This document shows positions 39,232-47,741 of a stretch of DNA of 64,000 nucleotides, in pieces (position 1 is the first letter of the stretch; each line of letters begins with the position of its first letter). The stretch is from a virus, in IMG/VR virus record IMGVR_UViG_3300047311_000323, positions 124,001 to 188,000 of that record; one strand, written 5' to 3'. Made by a program: the position numbers and the translations under genes. Below the pieces are notes generated by a model. It was not told where the DNA came from and did not search any database. It worked only from the letters and a program-made list of their open reading frames with translations.

Positions 39232-40238
39232 CAAACGGAACCGCATGTATCACAGGCATTACAGGGCAGACTGGTTCTTACCTGTGCGACCTCTTACTGT
39301 CTAAGGGGTACAAAGTTTATGGATTGAAGCGCCGTAGTAGCTCTCTCAATACTGAGCGTATCGATCATCTATACACCGATCCTCATATTGATGCAAGCAA
39401 GCTAGAGATGGTCTATGGCGACTTAGCTGACTACTCATCTCTAGCCAGTTGGGTTGGCGACATCAAGCCAGACCTATTCTTCAATATGGGTGCCCAAAGC
39501 CACGTTCGTGTTAGCTTCGATATTCCTGAGTATACTATGGATGTCACGGGCACTGGAGTCATTCGAGTTCTAGAGGCCATTCGTAAGAATAGCCCAAAGA
39601 CTAGATTCCTAACAGCTTCCAGCTCTGAGATGTTTGGATCGCAACCACCACCTCAAAACGAACAGACTGTCTTCCACCCACGCTCTCCTTATGGAGTTGC
39701 CAAAGTAGCCGGCTACTTTGCCACCGTAAACTATCGAGAAGCTTATGGATTACACGCCTGCAATGCCATCTCTTTCAATCACGAGAGCCCAAGACGTGGA
39801 GAGACGTTCGTTACTCGCAAGATTACCAGGGCTGCCACCAGAATCAAACTGGGCCTGCAAGATAAGCTCTATCTCGGGAATTTGTCTGCGCAGCGCGACT
39901 GGTCCCACGCCGCTGATGTGGCTGATGCAATGTATAAGATTATCACAGCGCCAACAGCAGATGACTTTGTGGTGTCCTCGGGGGAGATACATTCAGTTGA
40001 AGAGTTCGCTAAACTAGTCTTCGGTATCCTAGGATTGGATTACACTAAGTATGTTGAGTTTGATGCTAAGTATCTAAGACCATCAGAAGTTGATGCTCTA
40101 TGTGGAGACTCTACCAAACTAAGAACTCAATTAGGTTGGGCTCCAAGCTATAGCTTCTTGGACTTAGTCCAGGAGATGATTGATTCTGATATGGAATTAG
40201 CTCGTAGAGAAAAGACAATTAAGGACCATCACAAATGA
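39228..40238 (+). CDS. gmd: GDP-mannose 4,6-dehydratase
   Basis: 336 aa. ACITGITGQTGSYLCDLLLSKG is the NADP-binding turn; RRSSSLNTERIDHLY is characteristic of Gmd, and the catalytic T/S-S-E-Y..K set appears as ASSSEMFG and SPYGVAKVAGY. Makes GDP-4-keto-6-deoxymannose, the branch point to fucose, rhamnose and perosamine. Overlaps neighbours by ATGA on both sides. Confidence 0.95.
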   Translation: MTNGTACITGITGQTGSYLCDLLLSKGYKVYGLKRRSSSLNTERIDHLYTDPHIDASKLEMVYGDLADYSSLASWVGDIKPDLFFNMGAQSHVRVSFDIPEYTMDVTGTGVIRVLEAIRKNSPKTRFLTASSSEMFGSQPPPQNEQTVFHPRSPYGVAKVAGYFATVNYREAYGLHACNAISFNHESPRRGETFVTRKITRAATRIKLGLQDKLYLGNLSAQRDWSHAADVADAMYKIITAPTADDFVVSSGEIHSVEEFAKLVFGILGLDYTKYVEFDAKYLRPSEVDALCGDSTKLRTQLGWAPSYSFLDLVQEMIDSDMELARREKTIKDHHK

Positions 40239-41179
40239 AGATATTAGTTACTGGCGGAACTGGTTTCCTCGGAAAACACGTTCAGCAAGCTTTTAGTAAG
40301 AGTAGTAATGAATTATGGTTTCCATCTAGCAAGGATTTGAATCTATTAGACTCTCGCGCCTCTGAGGAAGCCATTGCTTACATTCAGCCAGATACTATTC
40401 TACACATGGCCGCTGTATGTGGCGGTATCTTGGCTAACAAGAATAGTCCGGCGGATTTCTTGCACAAGAACCTAGATATGGCTAGCAACATCTTTCATGC
40501 TGCCCGTAAAGTAGGATGTAAGAATGTTTTCACTCTAGGTAGCGTATGTGCTTATCCTAAAAACTGCCGCACTCCATTCATAGAGGCCAATCTATGGGAT
40601 GGCTATCCAGAAGAGACTAATGCGCCTTATGGTATTGCCAAGCGTGTACTACTAATGCTAGGTAAGACCTATCGCGAGCAATATGGTATTGGTGGGACCC
40701 ACCTAATTCCAGTTAATATGTATGGGGAGCATGACCATTTCGATTTGACTAACAGTCACGTCATTCCAGCCCTCATCCGTAAATTTGACAATGCCATTAC
40801 CAACAACCTGCCAGAGGTAGAATGCTGGGGCACAGGCAAAGCCACTCGTGAGTTCCTTTATGCTGGAGACTGCGCTCAAGCCATTGTCAGAGCCGTAGAG
40901 AGCGGTCTCACCGCTGATGAGCCAATCAATCTAGGAATGGGCAAAGACATCACCATTGAGGACCTAGCGGCCTTAGTTGCTGAACTAACAGGATATCTTG
41001 GCAAGATTAGGTTTACTGGTGAGGTTTCAGATGGCCAGCCTAAGAGACTACTCAGCGTATACCGAGCACAAACGTTACTCGATTGGCATGCCAGCACCAC
41101 CCTACGTGATGGGCTAGTCCGTACTATTAGATGGTATCGTGCCAACAAGCAACAGATTATTGCGGCTGACGCTTCCTAA
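40235..41179 (+). CDS. GDP-L-fucose synthase-like epimerase/reductase
   Basis: 314 aa. VTGGTGFLGKHVQQAF, DTILHMAAVCGGILANKNSPADF and FTLGSVCAYP match GDP-fucose synthase (WcaG/Fcl), which epimerises and reduces the Gmd product; the YGIAKR motif is the YxxxK. The 3' end is overlapped by 23 nt by the convergent zinc-ribbon gene. Confidence 0.92.
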   Translation: MKILVTGGTGFLGKHVQQAFSKSSNELWFPSSKDLNLLDSRASEEAIAYIQPDTILHMAAVCGGILANKNSPADFLHKNLDMASNIFHAARKVGCKNVFTLGSVCAYPKNCRTPFIEANLWDGYPEETNAPYGIAKRVLLMLGKTYREQYGIGGTHLIPVNMYGEHDHFDLTNSHVIPALIRKFDNAITNNLPEVECWGTGKATREFLYAGDCAQAIVRAVESGLTADEPINLGMGKDITIEDLAALVAELTGYLGKIRFTGEVSDGQPKRLLSVYRAQTLLDWHASTTLRDGLVRTIRWYRANKQQIIAADAS

Positions 41180-41318
41180 TCACAACAACTTCGGGGCCAG
41201 TACGCTCATTCTCGTTGGTAAAGCCACACTTGCGGCATTTCACCTTGCGATTGATAGAACGGTCATTGTTGACAAAGTCAACCTCACCCATACAGACTTT
41301 GCATTTTAGTAATTTCAT
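41157..41318 (-). CDS. Small zinc-ribbon protein
   Basis: 53 aa. KLLKCKVCMGEVDFVNNDRS and KCRKCGFTN make a C4 zinc ribbon; a hydrophobic end GPEVVVIRKR follows. A common phage and bacterial small protein of unknown function, missing from longer-frame gene calls because of its size. Its 3' end overlaps the plus-strand GDP-fucose synthase gene. Confidence 0.75.
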   Translation of the reverse strand: MKLLKCKVCMGEVDFVNNDRSINRKVKCRKCGFTNENERTGPEVVVIRKRQPQ

Positions 41319-41325
41319 ATTGGCC

Positions 41326-41802
41326 TTAAGTAAAGATCAGCAGCTTCTTGAGTCTGGGCTCTAGGTGCTTATCATCCATTTTGTAGCTGGAGTTGTTCTT
41401 GATGAATGACATAATTTCAGCGCGGCAGCTATTTATCATATCGTCCTTGAATTGATTGTTCTTCAAGTTGATAGCCAATCTAGAAAACTTCATTACGTAG
41501 TTTACCAAATTGACATTCCAAGAAAGATAGATTAGCCTATTGTATTTTGGCTTACCATAAACCATTATTTTTTCTGTGGTGCCATTAACTGTGCAATTTA
41601 CTTCACAATATGGCACCACGTACAATCCGCGCTTGCGTCTCTCAAAAGAAAATCCAGTATACTTTTGATTAACTAATTTGGATTGAAACCCAATTTTCCA
41701 ATGCCATTTGGCATCAGCAAATTCTTTTTGAACTGCTTTTTGTTTGGCTAATTGGTATTCTAGTTCTCGAATACAGTCTGTCACAGGGCGCGCTAGAGGC
41801 AT
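41326..41802 (-). CDS. Hypothetical protein
   Basis: 158 aa, not recognised. Basic, with strand-rich middle (YVVPYCEVNCTVNGTTEKIMVYG) and helical C-terminus. Its start lies exactly 8 nt after GTTATAT with no good Shine-Dalgarno sequence (an AGGG is too close to the ATG). Confidence 0.6.
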   Translation of the reverse strand: MPLARPVTDCIRELEYQLAKQKAVQKEFADAKWHWKIGFQSKLVNQKYTGFSFERRKRGLYVVPYCEVNCTVNGTTEKIMVYGKPKYNRLIYLSWNVNLVNYVMKFSRLAINLKNNQFKDDMINSCRAEIMSFIKNNSSYKMDDKHLEPRLKKLLIFT

Positions 41803-41810
41803 ACCCTGTA

Positions 41811-41817
41811 ATATAAC
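41811..41817 (-). promoter_or_regulatory. GTTATAT promoter-like element
   Basis: GTTATAT exactly 8 nt before the ATG at 41802; also next to the stop of the macro-domain gene at 41822. Confidence 0.48.
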
Positions 41818-41821
41818 TCAC

Positions 41822-42337
41822 TTATTCTTCATGCTCGAAGGATACGATAGTAAATCTATCGTCCATATAGGGTTCGATGACCGTTTTGACATCGCCCCAG
41901 CTCAGGCCGCCAATCCCAACACCAGGACGGGGAACCATGATTCCCTTGAGTTCGAACCTATCTACCAAGACCTTAAGCTCTTTGGCGGAGTTCTCAATCA
42001 GCTTGATCTTGGCTCCATCCAGCAGACTGTCGATGGTTGGGAAGCTGAAGATGAGAGTCTTGAACTTCTTCTCTTTGATTATCTTAAGAGATGGCTCGAT
42101 GTATTCCCCATCGGCATCCAAGGCGCCAATAACAAAGGGGACGTTAGTGAGAAAATTCTTCAAACACTTGCCCAATCTCACAGAGGTTTCGGGCCAGCGC
42201 TTAGCACATACTCCAGCGCATCCACCACCCATAGCCGCCGTACCATCTTTCAGATACATGCCATTGGTGGTGATACATATGGCATCAACGCCATCTTCGT
42301 AAATTGTTTCGAACAGATCCGCTTTCAATTCCTTCAT
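41822..42337 (-). CDS. Macro-domain (ADP-ribose-binding) protein
   Basis: 171 aa. VDAICITTNGMYLKDGTAAMGGGCAGVCAKRWP is the phage macro-domain pattern (NG..... GGG.A), and PRPGVGIGGLSWGDVKTVIE matches the phosphate-binding glycine loop. The family binds ADP-ribose or removes ADP-ribose phosphates. Together with NadA and the Tad2-like protein it suggests a theme of NAD-derived signals. Overlaps the HEAT-like gene by ATGA. Confidence 0.85.
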   Translation of the reverse strand: MKELKADLFETIYEDGVDAICITTNGMYLKDGTAAMGGGCAGVCAKRWPETSVRLGKCLKNFLTNVPFVIGALDADGEYIEPSLKIIKEKKFKTLIFSFPTIDSLLDGAKIKLIENSAKELKVLVDRFELKGIMVPRPGVGIGGLSWGDVKTVIEPYMDDRFTIVSFEHEE

Positions 42338-42684
42338 GGTAATCCCTCGAAGTCTTTCAATATGGTTCCGGCAAACTCTTTGTTACTTGGTGACGGGTCT
42401 GTCTTAGTCATGGCCCGTAGTCTATCGATAATATCCTGAGGTGGCTTACGTTCCATATAGAACGCTGAGAGTCCCATCATGGCTCCCTCTCGGACCACTG
42501 CGTTGACATGCTTTAGAAGCATTCGTAATGCTGGAAGGACTATCCGTTCATCCGGAACATCCCCCAAAAGTTCAGCCCCAAAAGTCAACGTATGTACATC
42601 GGCATTGGGGCTGGTTAGAATCTGTGCAAGTTCTTTTGGCGAACTTTGTGCCATGTTTTTCAATTGATTTTGGGAGTAGCTCAT
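42334..42684 (-). CDS. HEAT-repeat-like hypothetical protein
   Basis: 116 aa. Two or three helical repeats (TLTFGAELLGDVPDERIVLPALRMLLKHVNAVVREGAMMGLS) resemble HEAT/Armadillo units. No other motif. Translationally coupled on both sides by 4-nt overlaps to the phosphatase and macro-domain genes. Confidence 0.65.
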   Translation of the reverse strand: MSYSQNQLKNMAQSSPKELAQILTSPNADVHTLTFGAELLGDVPDERIVLPALRMLLKHVNAVVREGAMMGLSAFYMERKPPQDIIDRLRAMTKTDPSPSNKEFAGTILKDFEGLP

Positions 42685-43400
42685 TTTATCTCAAATTTCG
42701 ATTCGTAATACGCCCGCTTTGCTTGGACTTGAATCATCTCTTTGGTTTCCCATATGAGAGCAGTCAAGTGGCCGCCAAAACAGCAGCCGGTGTCCAAACC
42801 GTAACAGGTCACTCCTGGGCTTATCTCTTCGATTAGCGGCGTCTCGTAAGAGTGTACATTGTGACCATACACAACGGACTTAGGACCGCGCCAAAACTGT
42901 GTCCAGAATACAGCGCCGGTTTCCTCTTTCCCCAGTTTACTAATTTTCTTTAAGCTTATGAATCTTCTATCTGAATCAGTGTACCTCAGGTACATCAAAT
43001 CATCTTTGGTTTGATTAGATAAAGCAATGCCGGGCTTTAACCCGGCATGAACTGCAACAACATCGGCCAGCTCAATGTAGAGCGGCATGTCTTGAATGTA
43101 ACCTATATCTTGGTCTGATAATTTGGAATAGAAATCCCTGCGGTCGTAGACATCAACGCGGGTGCCTTGCGAGCGGAACCACTTCAGGAATTTGTGTTCA
43201 TGGTTACCCATTACACATTCCAGCTTTAGTTCTCGTGCTCTTTGCACAACACCCACGGAGTCTGGTCCGCGATCAATTAAATCTCCTAGTAAGATTAGTC
43301 GGTCTGAATTCGGGTTGTAGGAGATTTTTTGCAAGAGTTCATCGAACTCCTCAAGGCAACCGTGAATATCACCAATGAATATGTGACGCTTAATTTCCAT
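42681..43400 (-). CDS. PPP-family Ser/Thr or Ap4A phosphatase
   Basis: 239 aa. Metallophosphoesterase motifs GDIHG (10-14), LGDLIDRGPDS, MGNHEHK, VAVHAGL and YGHN, then GLDTGC. Close to lambda-type Ser/Thr phosphatase (NinI) and to bis(5'-nucleosyl)-tetraphosphatases of the PrpE type. Could dephosphorylate host proteins or destroy alarmone-like nucleotides. Overlaps the small MGLRRFHFERLED gene by 11 nt. Confidence 0.9.
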   Translation of the reverse strand: MEIKRHIFIGDIHGCLEEFDELLQKISYNPNSDRLILLGDLIDRGPDSVGVVQRARELKLECVMGNHEHKFLKWFRSQGTRVDVYDRRDFYSKLSDQDIGYIQDMPLYIELADVVAVHAGLKPGIALSNQTKDDLMYLRYTDSDRRFISLKKISKLGKEETGAVFWTQFWRGPKSVVYGHNVHSYETPLIEEISPGVTCYGLDTGCCFGGHLTALIWETKEMIQVQAKRAYYESKFEIK

Positions 43401-43653
43401 CCTTCTTCAACTCTTCCTTACCATCAGTCACAGGCTGAGGATCATCAAACACAATTTTTGTTCTGCCCTCATGGCCATGAACATAAAGAATGTCGTCAAT
43501 TGAGTGGTAAACGTTGATGCTGCCATGGTTTCCTAACCAGTGCACTACCGCTTCGCCTGTGTCCGTAAACAAGCAACCTTCAGCAACTTTACCACATCCA
43601 CTTACACCGGACGCATCTTCCAATCTTTCGAAATGAAATCTACGTAATCCCAT
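43390..43653 (-). CDS. Small MGLRRFHFERLED-family protein
   Basis: 87 aa from the ATG at 43653, preceded by AAGGA at 8-nt spacing; the ATG at 43662 abuts that site. MGLRRFHFERLEDASGVSGCG...VAEGCLFTDT..VVHWLG..GSINVYHSIDD...VHGHEGRTKIVFDD follows a small family common in actinobacteria and their phages, function unknown. Confidence 0.72.
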   Translation of the reverse strand: MGLRRFHFERLEDASGVSGCGKVAEGCLFTDTGEAVVHWLGNHGSINVYHSIDDILYVHGHEGRTKIVFDDPQPVTDGKEELKKDGN

Positions 43654-43730
43654 ATGTATCATCCTTGTTAATTCCCCTCGTAACCGAGCATGCTCAGTCT
43701 TCTCATCCTGATGTCTCGATATTCACACAT

Positions 43731-43759
43731 AATGTACATCCTGCACCCCGAGGCGTCAA
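43731..43759 (-). promoter_or_regulatory. Sigma70-type promoter
   Basis: TTGACG at 43759-43754, 17-nt spacer, TACATT at 43736-43731. Would drive the group at 43.65-41.8 kb from a start about 70 nt upstream of 43653. The leader (43663-43730) contains a possible 23-codon open frame of uncertain value. Confidence 0.5.
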
Positions 43760-44445
43760 GTGCCTGATATTACAGTTTTTAATCGATTCTTAATGATTTC
43801 CTGATCTTTCCAATGTTCTGAAGTTTGTACGTGATTAGCGCGAACACACTTCATTACACAAGAGGAGAAGTCCTCATCAACAAAAGAATTTGCGACTCGA
43901 ACAACTACGCCCTCCCTTATACCGCCACAAGCCGAGGGTTGATTCATAAAAGATTCAACTAAGTCTTTCAATTCTTTTTCAGAAGATACAGTTCCTTTGA
44001 AAAGAACTGGGACTGTTGGGACGCCAATTTCAATTGCCCACAATTCAACATCTTCCCATGAAGGCCAATAATCTTCTTCAGCCCCAAAAGCATTAGCTAA
44101 TTCTCTTACACCAAACATCATGAAGTATGCTGGCAACTCAGAATATGCTATTGAATGATGTGCAAAACACCATTCACCAAACAGTTGAAAGCTTTGAGGG
44201 ATATTGTGTTTGATAGCGGCATGCAATGCCTTGAGCTGATCAAAAGACGCATGCGTGGGTGGACCCGCGTGTGTGCGTGCGTAACAACCATCATATTCCA
44301 ATGATGTATTGGAACCATCCATCTTTTCAGTAAGAACAATGGGTACGCCAATCAACTTGTCCATAGACGTAGCAATCTTATCATCATTTGTCGCACCAGG
44401 CGAAAATGGAAAGTGAAACGTTCTATTATACTTAGGGCTGTCCAT
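43756..44445 (-). CDS. RNA ligase (Rnl2-like)
   Basis: 229 aa from the ATG at 44445; the GTG at 44463 is a less likely start. K41 in LTEKMDGSNTS is the nucleotidyl-accepting Lys (motif I KxDG); FGEWCFAHH, FMMFGV and EGVVVR are motifs III and IV. Compact ligase, probably seals 3'-OH/5'-P RNA ends. One of three RNA ligases in the window. Confidence 0.88.
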   Translation of the reverse strand: MDSPKYNRTFHFPFSPGATNDDKIATSMDKLIGVPIVLTEKMDGSNTSLEYDGCYARTHAGPPTHASFDQLKALHAAIKHNIPQSFQLFGEWCFAHHSIAYSELPAYFMMFGVRELANAFGAEEDYWPSWEDVELWAIEIGVPTVPVLFKGTVSSEKELKDLVESFMNQPSACGGIREGVVVRVANSFVDEDFSSCVMKCVRANHVQTSEHWKDQEIIKNRLKTVISGT

Positions 44446-45064
44446 GGAACTTACTCGAATCACAATTATACAGTTTACAGAATCGTTTTAGGTCTTCATC
44501 AGTAATATGGTTTGATCCAACATCAACAAGCGAATACATCAAGGTGCCGATACCAATCTTTGGGTCATCTAGGTCAGGATGATCTAGTCCAAGAGCATGC
44601 CCTAGCTCATGCATAATCACAGCATCATAGCTACTACTGGAGATTCTTTCATCTACCATAGCAATATATTCTAATCCACTTCTATTATAATACCCTAATG
44701 TACTGTAATGTTTGATGCTATCTAGAATGATAATGTCAGGAAAATCTGGCGTTACGTTGAACATTATAATCGAATTAGTCGCCTGCAAATTAGGATCGGG
44801 CAAGCGCTTGATATCAAACACTACTTGTCCGTTGGTAGCATGGTTCCACTCCATAGCAGCGTTCAAGATATGATACATCTGTTCATCAGCTATAGCGCGC
44901 TCTAAGTATAGAGTCTTATGAACTGGTAATGTATGTTCTATTTTGGTTCGTTGGACAATTGGGGTGGCAATTTCTGCGAAGACAAACAGTAGAGCGACTG
45001 TCAACGAGAGAGTCCAAACAAATAGGGCCGTGGACCTTGCGACCGATTTAGTAAATAGGGGCAT
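44432..45064 (-). CDS. Matrixin-like zinc metalloprotease with N-terminal membrane anchor
   Basis: 210 aa. Residues about 10-35 are a signal-anchor (LFVWTLSLTVALLFVFAEIA). The zinc site HELGHALGLDH (H152, E153, H156, H162) with the Met-turn LMYS (M176) is a complete metzincin signature, matrixin-like. Its location would be membrane or periplasm. Phage zincins of this type are rare; it could process surface proteins or be virion-associated. The GATATAAA element lies 9 nt before the ATG. Confidence 0.85.
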   Translation of the reverse strand: MPLFTKSVARSTALFVWTLSLTVALLFVFAEIATPIVQRTKIEHTLPVHKTLYLERAIADEQMYHILNAAMEWNHATNGQVVFDIKRLPDPNLQATNSIIMFNVTPDFPDIIILDSIKHYSTLGYYNRSGLEYIAMVDERISSSSYDAVIMHELGHALGLDHPDLDDPKIGIGTLMYSLVDVGSNHITDEDLKRFCKLYNCDSSKFHGQP

Positions 45065-45073
45065 ATTACAGGC

Positions 45074-45081
45074 TTTATATC
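45074..45081 (-). promoter_or_regulatory. GATATAAA promoter-like element
   Basis: GATATAAA on the minus strand, 9 nt before the ATG at 45064 of the metalloprotease. No Shine-Dalgarno sequence. Confidence 0.4.
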
Positions 45082-45087
45082 GTTGCG

Positions 45088-45801
45088 TTACATTACCAAT
45101 AGAAATTGTTTCATCTTAGATTTGCGCACATACTTAGCGAACTTTTTGATCTCTGGACCATTATCAGTTGCTAGCACGGCCTGCTCAATCTTATCGACAT
45201 TGGCCTTCTTTATCTTTTCAGCAAACAATCTCATGTATGTAAATGATTTTGTTTGGATGATTAGCTCTTCAATCATATCTACATCTTCTTGAGATGTCAT
45301 ATGCTTGGCTAATTCAAATAGATATCTAGGTTTGCCGGAGTCAATGATGATTTGTTTGAATTTATTAACGTCAACCCCCTTCACATGTTTAAGATACATA
45401 TGAGCGTACTTGACGTTTTTAGATTTCACGATCAGTCCTTCAAGGAGCTTACGATCGGCTTGCTTTACGAAACAAGCGAATTTGGTAATGTATTTGAACT
45501 TCTTAGATTCGACAACAATATTCTGTAATGATTTGATATCAGCATTAGGTATACTTTGTGCAAATACAAAAGCATACTTAGGGTCTTTCTTATCTAGAAT
45601 TACCTTTTGCATTCTATAAGGTTTATAAGAAAATTCACATGCAAAGAAGTAAGCTAAGGCCGCATCATTAGCGGCAATGATTTCATTCTGAAGCTTTTCC
45701 AGTTCGACATGATCGCTAAGCTTTGGATTTACCTCAGTGATTTTGTTGAGCCATCTAAGAGAGTCTGTGCTATAATCACTCTCAAACATGTATTTGTTCA
45801 T
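45088..45801 (-). CDS. Alpha-solenoid repeat protein
   Basis: 237 aa. Tandem helical units of about 35 residues can be followed from about residue 65 (for example KSLQNIVVESKKFKYITKFA, RKLLEGLIVKSKNVKYAHMY, VNKFKQIIIDSGKPRYLFEL, VDMIEELIIQTKSFTYMRLF). Probably a protein-protein interaction scaffold; related in style to the proteins at 55.0-55.9 and 59.2-60.2 kb. The start lies 6 nt after GATATATA without a Shine-Dalgarno sequence. Confidence 0.65.
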   Translation of the reverse strand: MNKYMFESDYSTDSLRWLNKITEVNPKLSDHVELEKLQNEIIAANDAALAYFFACEFSYKPYRMQKVILDKKDPKYAFVFAQSIPNADIKSLQNIVVESKKFKYITKFACFVKQADRKLLEGLIVKSKNVKYAHMYLKHVKGVDVNKFKQIIIDSGKPRYLFELAKHMTSQEDVDMIEELIIQTKSFTYMRLFAEKIKKANVDKIEQAVLATDNGPEIKKFAKYVRKSKMKQFLLVM

Positions 45802-45807
45802 ACATAG

Positions 45808-45815
45808 TATATATC
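45808..45815 (-). promoter_or_regulatory. GATATATA promoter-like element
   Basis: GATATATA 6 nt before the ATG at 45801; same spacing as at 22783. No Shine-Dalgarno sequence. Confidence 0.5.
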
Positions 45816-45846
45816 GTAATTAATAGCACAGATCCTCACCGCATTG

Positions 45847-47088
45847 CTACTTTGCTAATTCTAGCATTTTATCCAGGAAGTTATTTCCCCAGGTACCATC
45901 CTTCATGCGGGACTTCATGATGAAGTCCTTCATATTCGAAGCTTTACCATCGAACATCTGAAAGAAGGGGGCCGTCCACAAGTTCAGGGACTTGTAGGTG
46001 ACGGTTGTTAGAACAGCAAAAGTCTTCTTGTCACCGGGCATCAGTTTGTCAGCTTCAGCCTTGATAGAGGTGTAAGCCTCATCATGCTGCTTGATAACCC
46101 TCTGAACACCCACCTTGATGGTCTGTAGATTCTTGACAATCTCTTCTGGTAGCATAGGAATGACATCGTCATCCTTTTCCGTCAGAATCAATTCCACCAT
46201 GTTACGTGGTGAAGTTGCCAGCGCATCACGCACCTTGTTGTAAGCCACGTAGGCTGCGTTCTTGACCTTGATTCGATTGAACTGTCCGTCTCGAACAACA
46301 ACGCCTTCATGCTCCATTGGGTTCAAGGAAGACACCCAATCAACAAGATCCTGTACAGTGGTGTATGTATGTGCTTGTACCAATGGTAACTTCTTTGGCA
46401 GAGCATCGATAATTGGGTGGTCGAAGCTTAGTTCACCAAGGGTGACCAGGTTTCGAACTGCCAACAACGTTACACCGTTGTTTGGGTAGTCTACAACGAT
46501 ACGGTTGTATCGAGTAGTCAATTCAAAGCAGTAGGTGTGATGCTTATCAAGGGACCACTTGAAGCCCTCGAAGCCATAACCAGTGGTCTCCTCCAAAGCC
46601 TTCTCGAACAGAGTTCGGAAGGTGAAGAGGCCATTATCCATCAGCAAGTCTGCTTCTGGCACAGAACGAGTAGCTACGCACCACTTGTCCGTGAACGGGT
46701 CATGGTACACAATGCACAAAGTTCCATCCAGCTTTTCCAGCACAGCCAACTTGGGGTCACTCCAATTGATATCAGCGGCAGAGCCCTGACCATGATTGAA
46801 GAAGCGCTTCATTGGGTAAGCAAGAATCTTAGTCTTACCTGGACTGATGTGATCGTAGTTGGCGCGACCATTAACCTGCTGAGCATCGCGCGTGAACGAC
46901 TTGCCATCCTCAGCAGACAAGATTAGTCCGCGAGTTTCTTGAGACAAGGGATCAGACTCTCTTGCTTCAATCTGATCATAGTTCAAGGAGAACTTATGGC
47001 CAGACTTAGAGAATGACGCATAGACACCGTGGTCTCGTGCCAAATCCCCAAACGTATGAGTTTCCAGATACTTTTGGACGAGTAACAT
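45847..47088 (-). CDS. RNA ligase 1 (T4 Rnl1-like)
   Basis: 413 aa. K119 in LEKLDGTL is motif I; ETRGLILS, YCFELTTRYNRIVVDYP and HEGVVVR (motif IV) match T4 Rnl1, which repairs tRNA cut in the anticodon loop by host nucleases. Ends with TAG, followed by eight further codons and TAA if read through. One of three RNA ligases. Confidence 0.92.
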   Translation of the reverse strand: MLLVQKYLETHTFGDLARDHGVYASFSKSGHKFSLNYDQIEARESDPLSQETRGLILSAEDGKSFTRDAQQVNGRANYDHISPGKTKILAYPMKRFFNHGQGSAADINWSDPKLAVLEKLDGTLCIVYHDPFTDKWCVATRSVPEADLLMDNGLFTFRTLFEKALEETTGYGFEGFKWSLDKHHTYCFELTTRYNRIVVDYPNNGVTLLAVRNLVTLGELSFDHPIIDALPKKLPLVQAHTYTTVQDLVDWVSSLNPMEHEGVVVRDGQFNRIKVKNAAYVAYNKVRDALATSPRNMVELILTEKDDDVIPMLPEEIVKNLQTIKVGVQRVIKQHDEAYTSIKAEADKLMPGDKKTFAVLTTVTYKSLNLWTAPFFQMFDGKASNMKDFIMKSRMKDGTWGNNFLDKMLELAK

Positions 47089-47089
47089 A

Positions 47090-47290
47090 TTATTCTTTCT
47101 TCTTGTTTAGAGCCGTCACGCGGTCAGCAACCATGTTGCCAACCCTATTCGCGATTAGCGAACCGATGATTCTAGCATCAGATTCACTCTCTGCATTAGC
47201 CAACAGAACTTCGATTTCTTTATCCAGAAAAGCGCGGAAGGTTTCTTCACCACGTTCGGAAAGGAATCCATTTGCTTTGAACAGTTTCAT
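47090..47290 (-). CDS. Small hypothetical helical protein
   Basis: 66 aa, not recognised. Begins MKLFKANGFLSERGEETFRAF and is otherwise helical and basic at the end (LNKKKE). Lies 1 nt upstream of the Rnl1-like gene's start. Confidence 0.58.
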   Translation of the reverse strand: MKLFKANGFLSERGEETFRAFLDKEIEVLLANAESESDARIIGSLIANRVGNMVADRVTALNKKKE

Positions 47291-47482
47291 TTAATATCCC
47301 CTAAACCATCTAAATAGATTTTCATACCAAGGCATTAAGAAAGGCGCCAGCATAGCTTCCTTCTCTAATTGCTCCTGTCGTATTCTATTGCAACTACGAC
47401 AGGGCTGCGCTGACTCATGATCCCAACACCAGGGGATACACAAGCAGTCATGCCAAAGCTCTCCGCAATTCACACAGTACAT
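47291..47482 (-). CDS. Small zinc-binding protein
   Basis: 63 aa. Cys pairs CVNCG, CLC, CWDH and CRSC within the first 35 residues suggest two zinc sites; an aromatic C-terminus follows (PWYENLFRWFRGY). Function unknown. Confidence 0.6.
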   Translation of the reverse strand: MYCVNCGELWHDCLCIPWCWDHESAQPCRSCNRIRQEQLEKEAMLAPFLMPWYENLFRWFRGY

Positions 47483-47736
47483 TAGTCACTTGCCACTCTT
47501 GTAGTTACCAAGGCCAGAAGACAGATGACTGTGGAGATTACTGTCGCCACACCAATTTGTGTTCCACTTTCGAGTGTGAAGGCTACCCCTCTAACTCCCA
47601 TCGCCTTGAGAATAAGGATCATCCCAATCCATCCAGCAAAGAAGATGGGGACTTTGAAAAGCCATCCATCAATAAACAACTTGTACAGAATGTAGATTCC
47701 AACAAGCAACATTAAACCAAACACAATGGCGCCCAT
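47482..47736 (-). CDS. Small membrane protein
   Basis: 84 aa. Three hydrophobic segments are visible: VFGLMLLVGIYILYKLF, VPIFFAGWIGMILILKA and VATVISTVICLLALVT. Function unknown. Lies between an RNA ligase gene and the zinc protein. Confidence 0.68.
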   Translation of the reverse strand: MGAIVFGLMLLVGIYILYKLFIDGWLFKVPIFFAGWIGMILILKAMGVRGVAFTLESGTQIGVATVISTVICLLALVTTRVASD

Positions 47737-47741
47737 GACAG

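Noticed and set aside
43663-43755. A 23-codon open frame starting at an ATG near 43734 (MYIMCEYRD)
   Set aside because: Very short, overlapped by the sigma70-type promoter and without conserved features; may be a leader peptide but unsupported.
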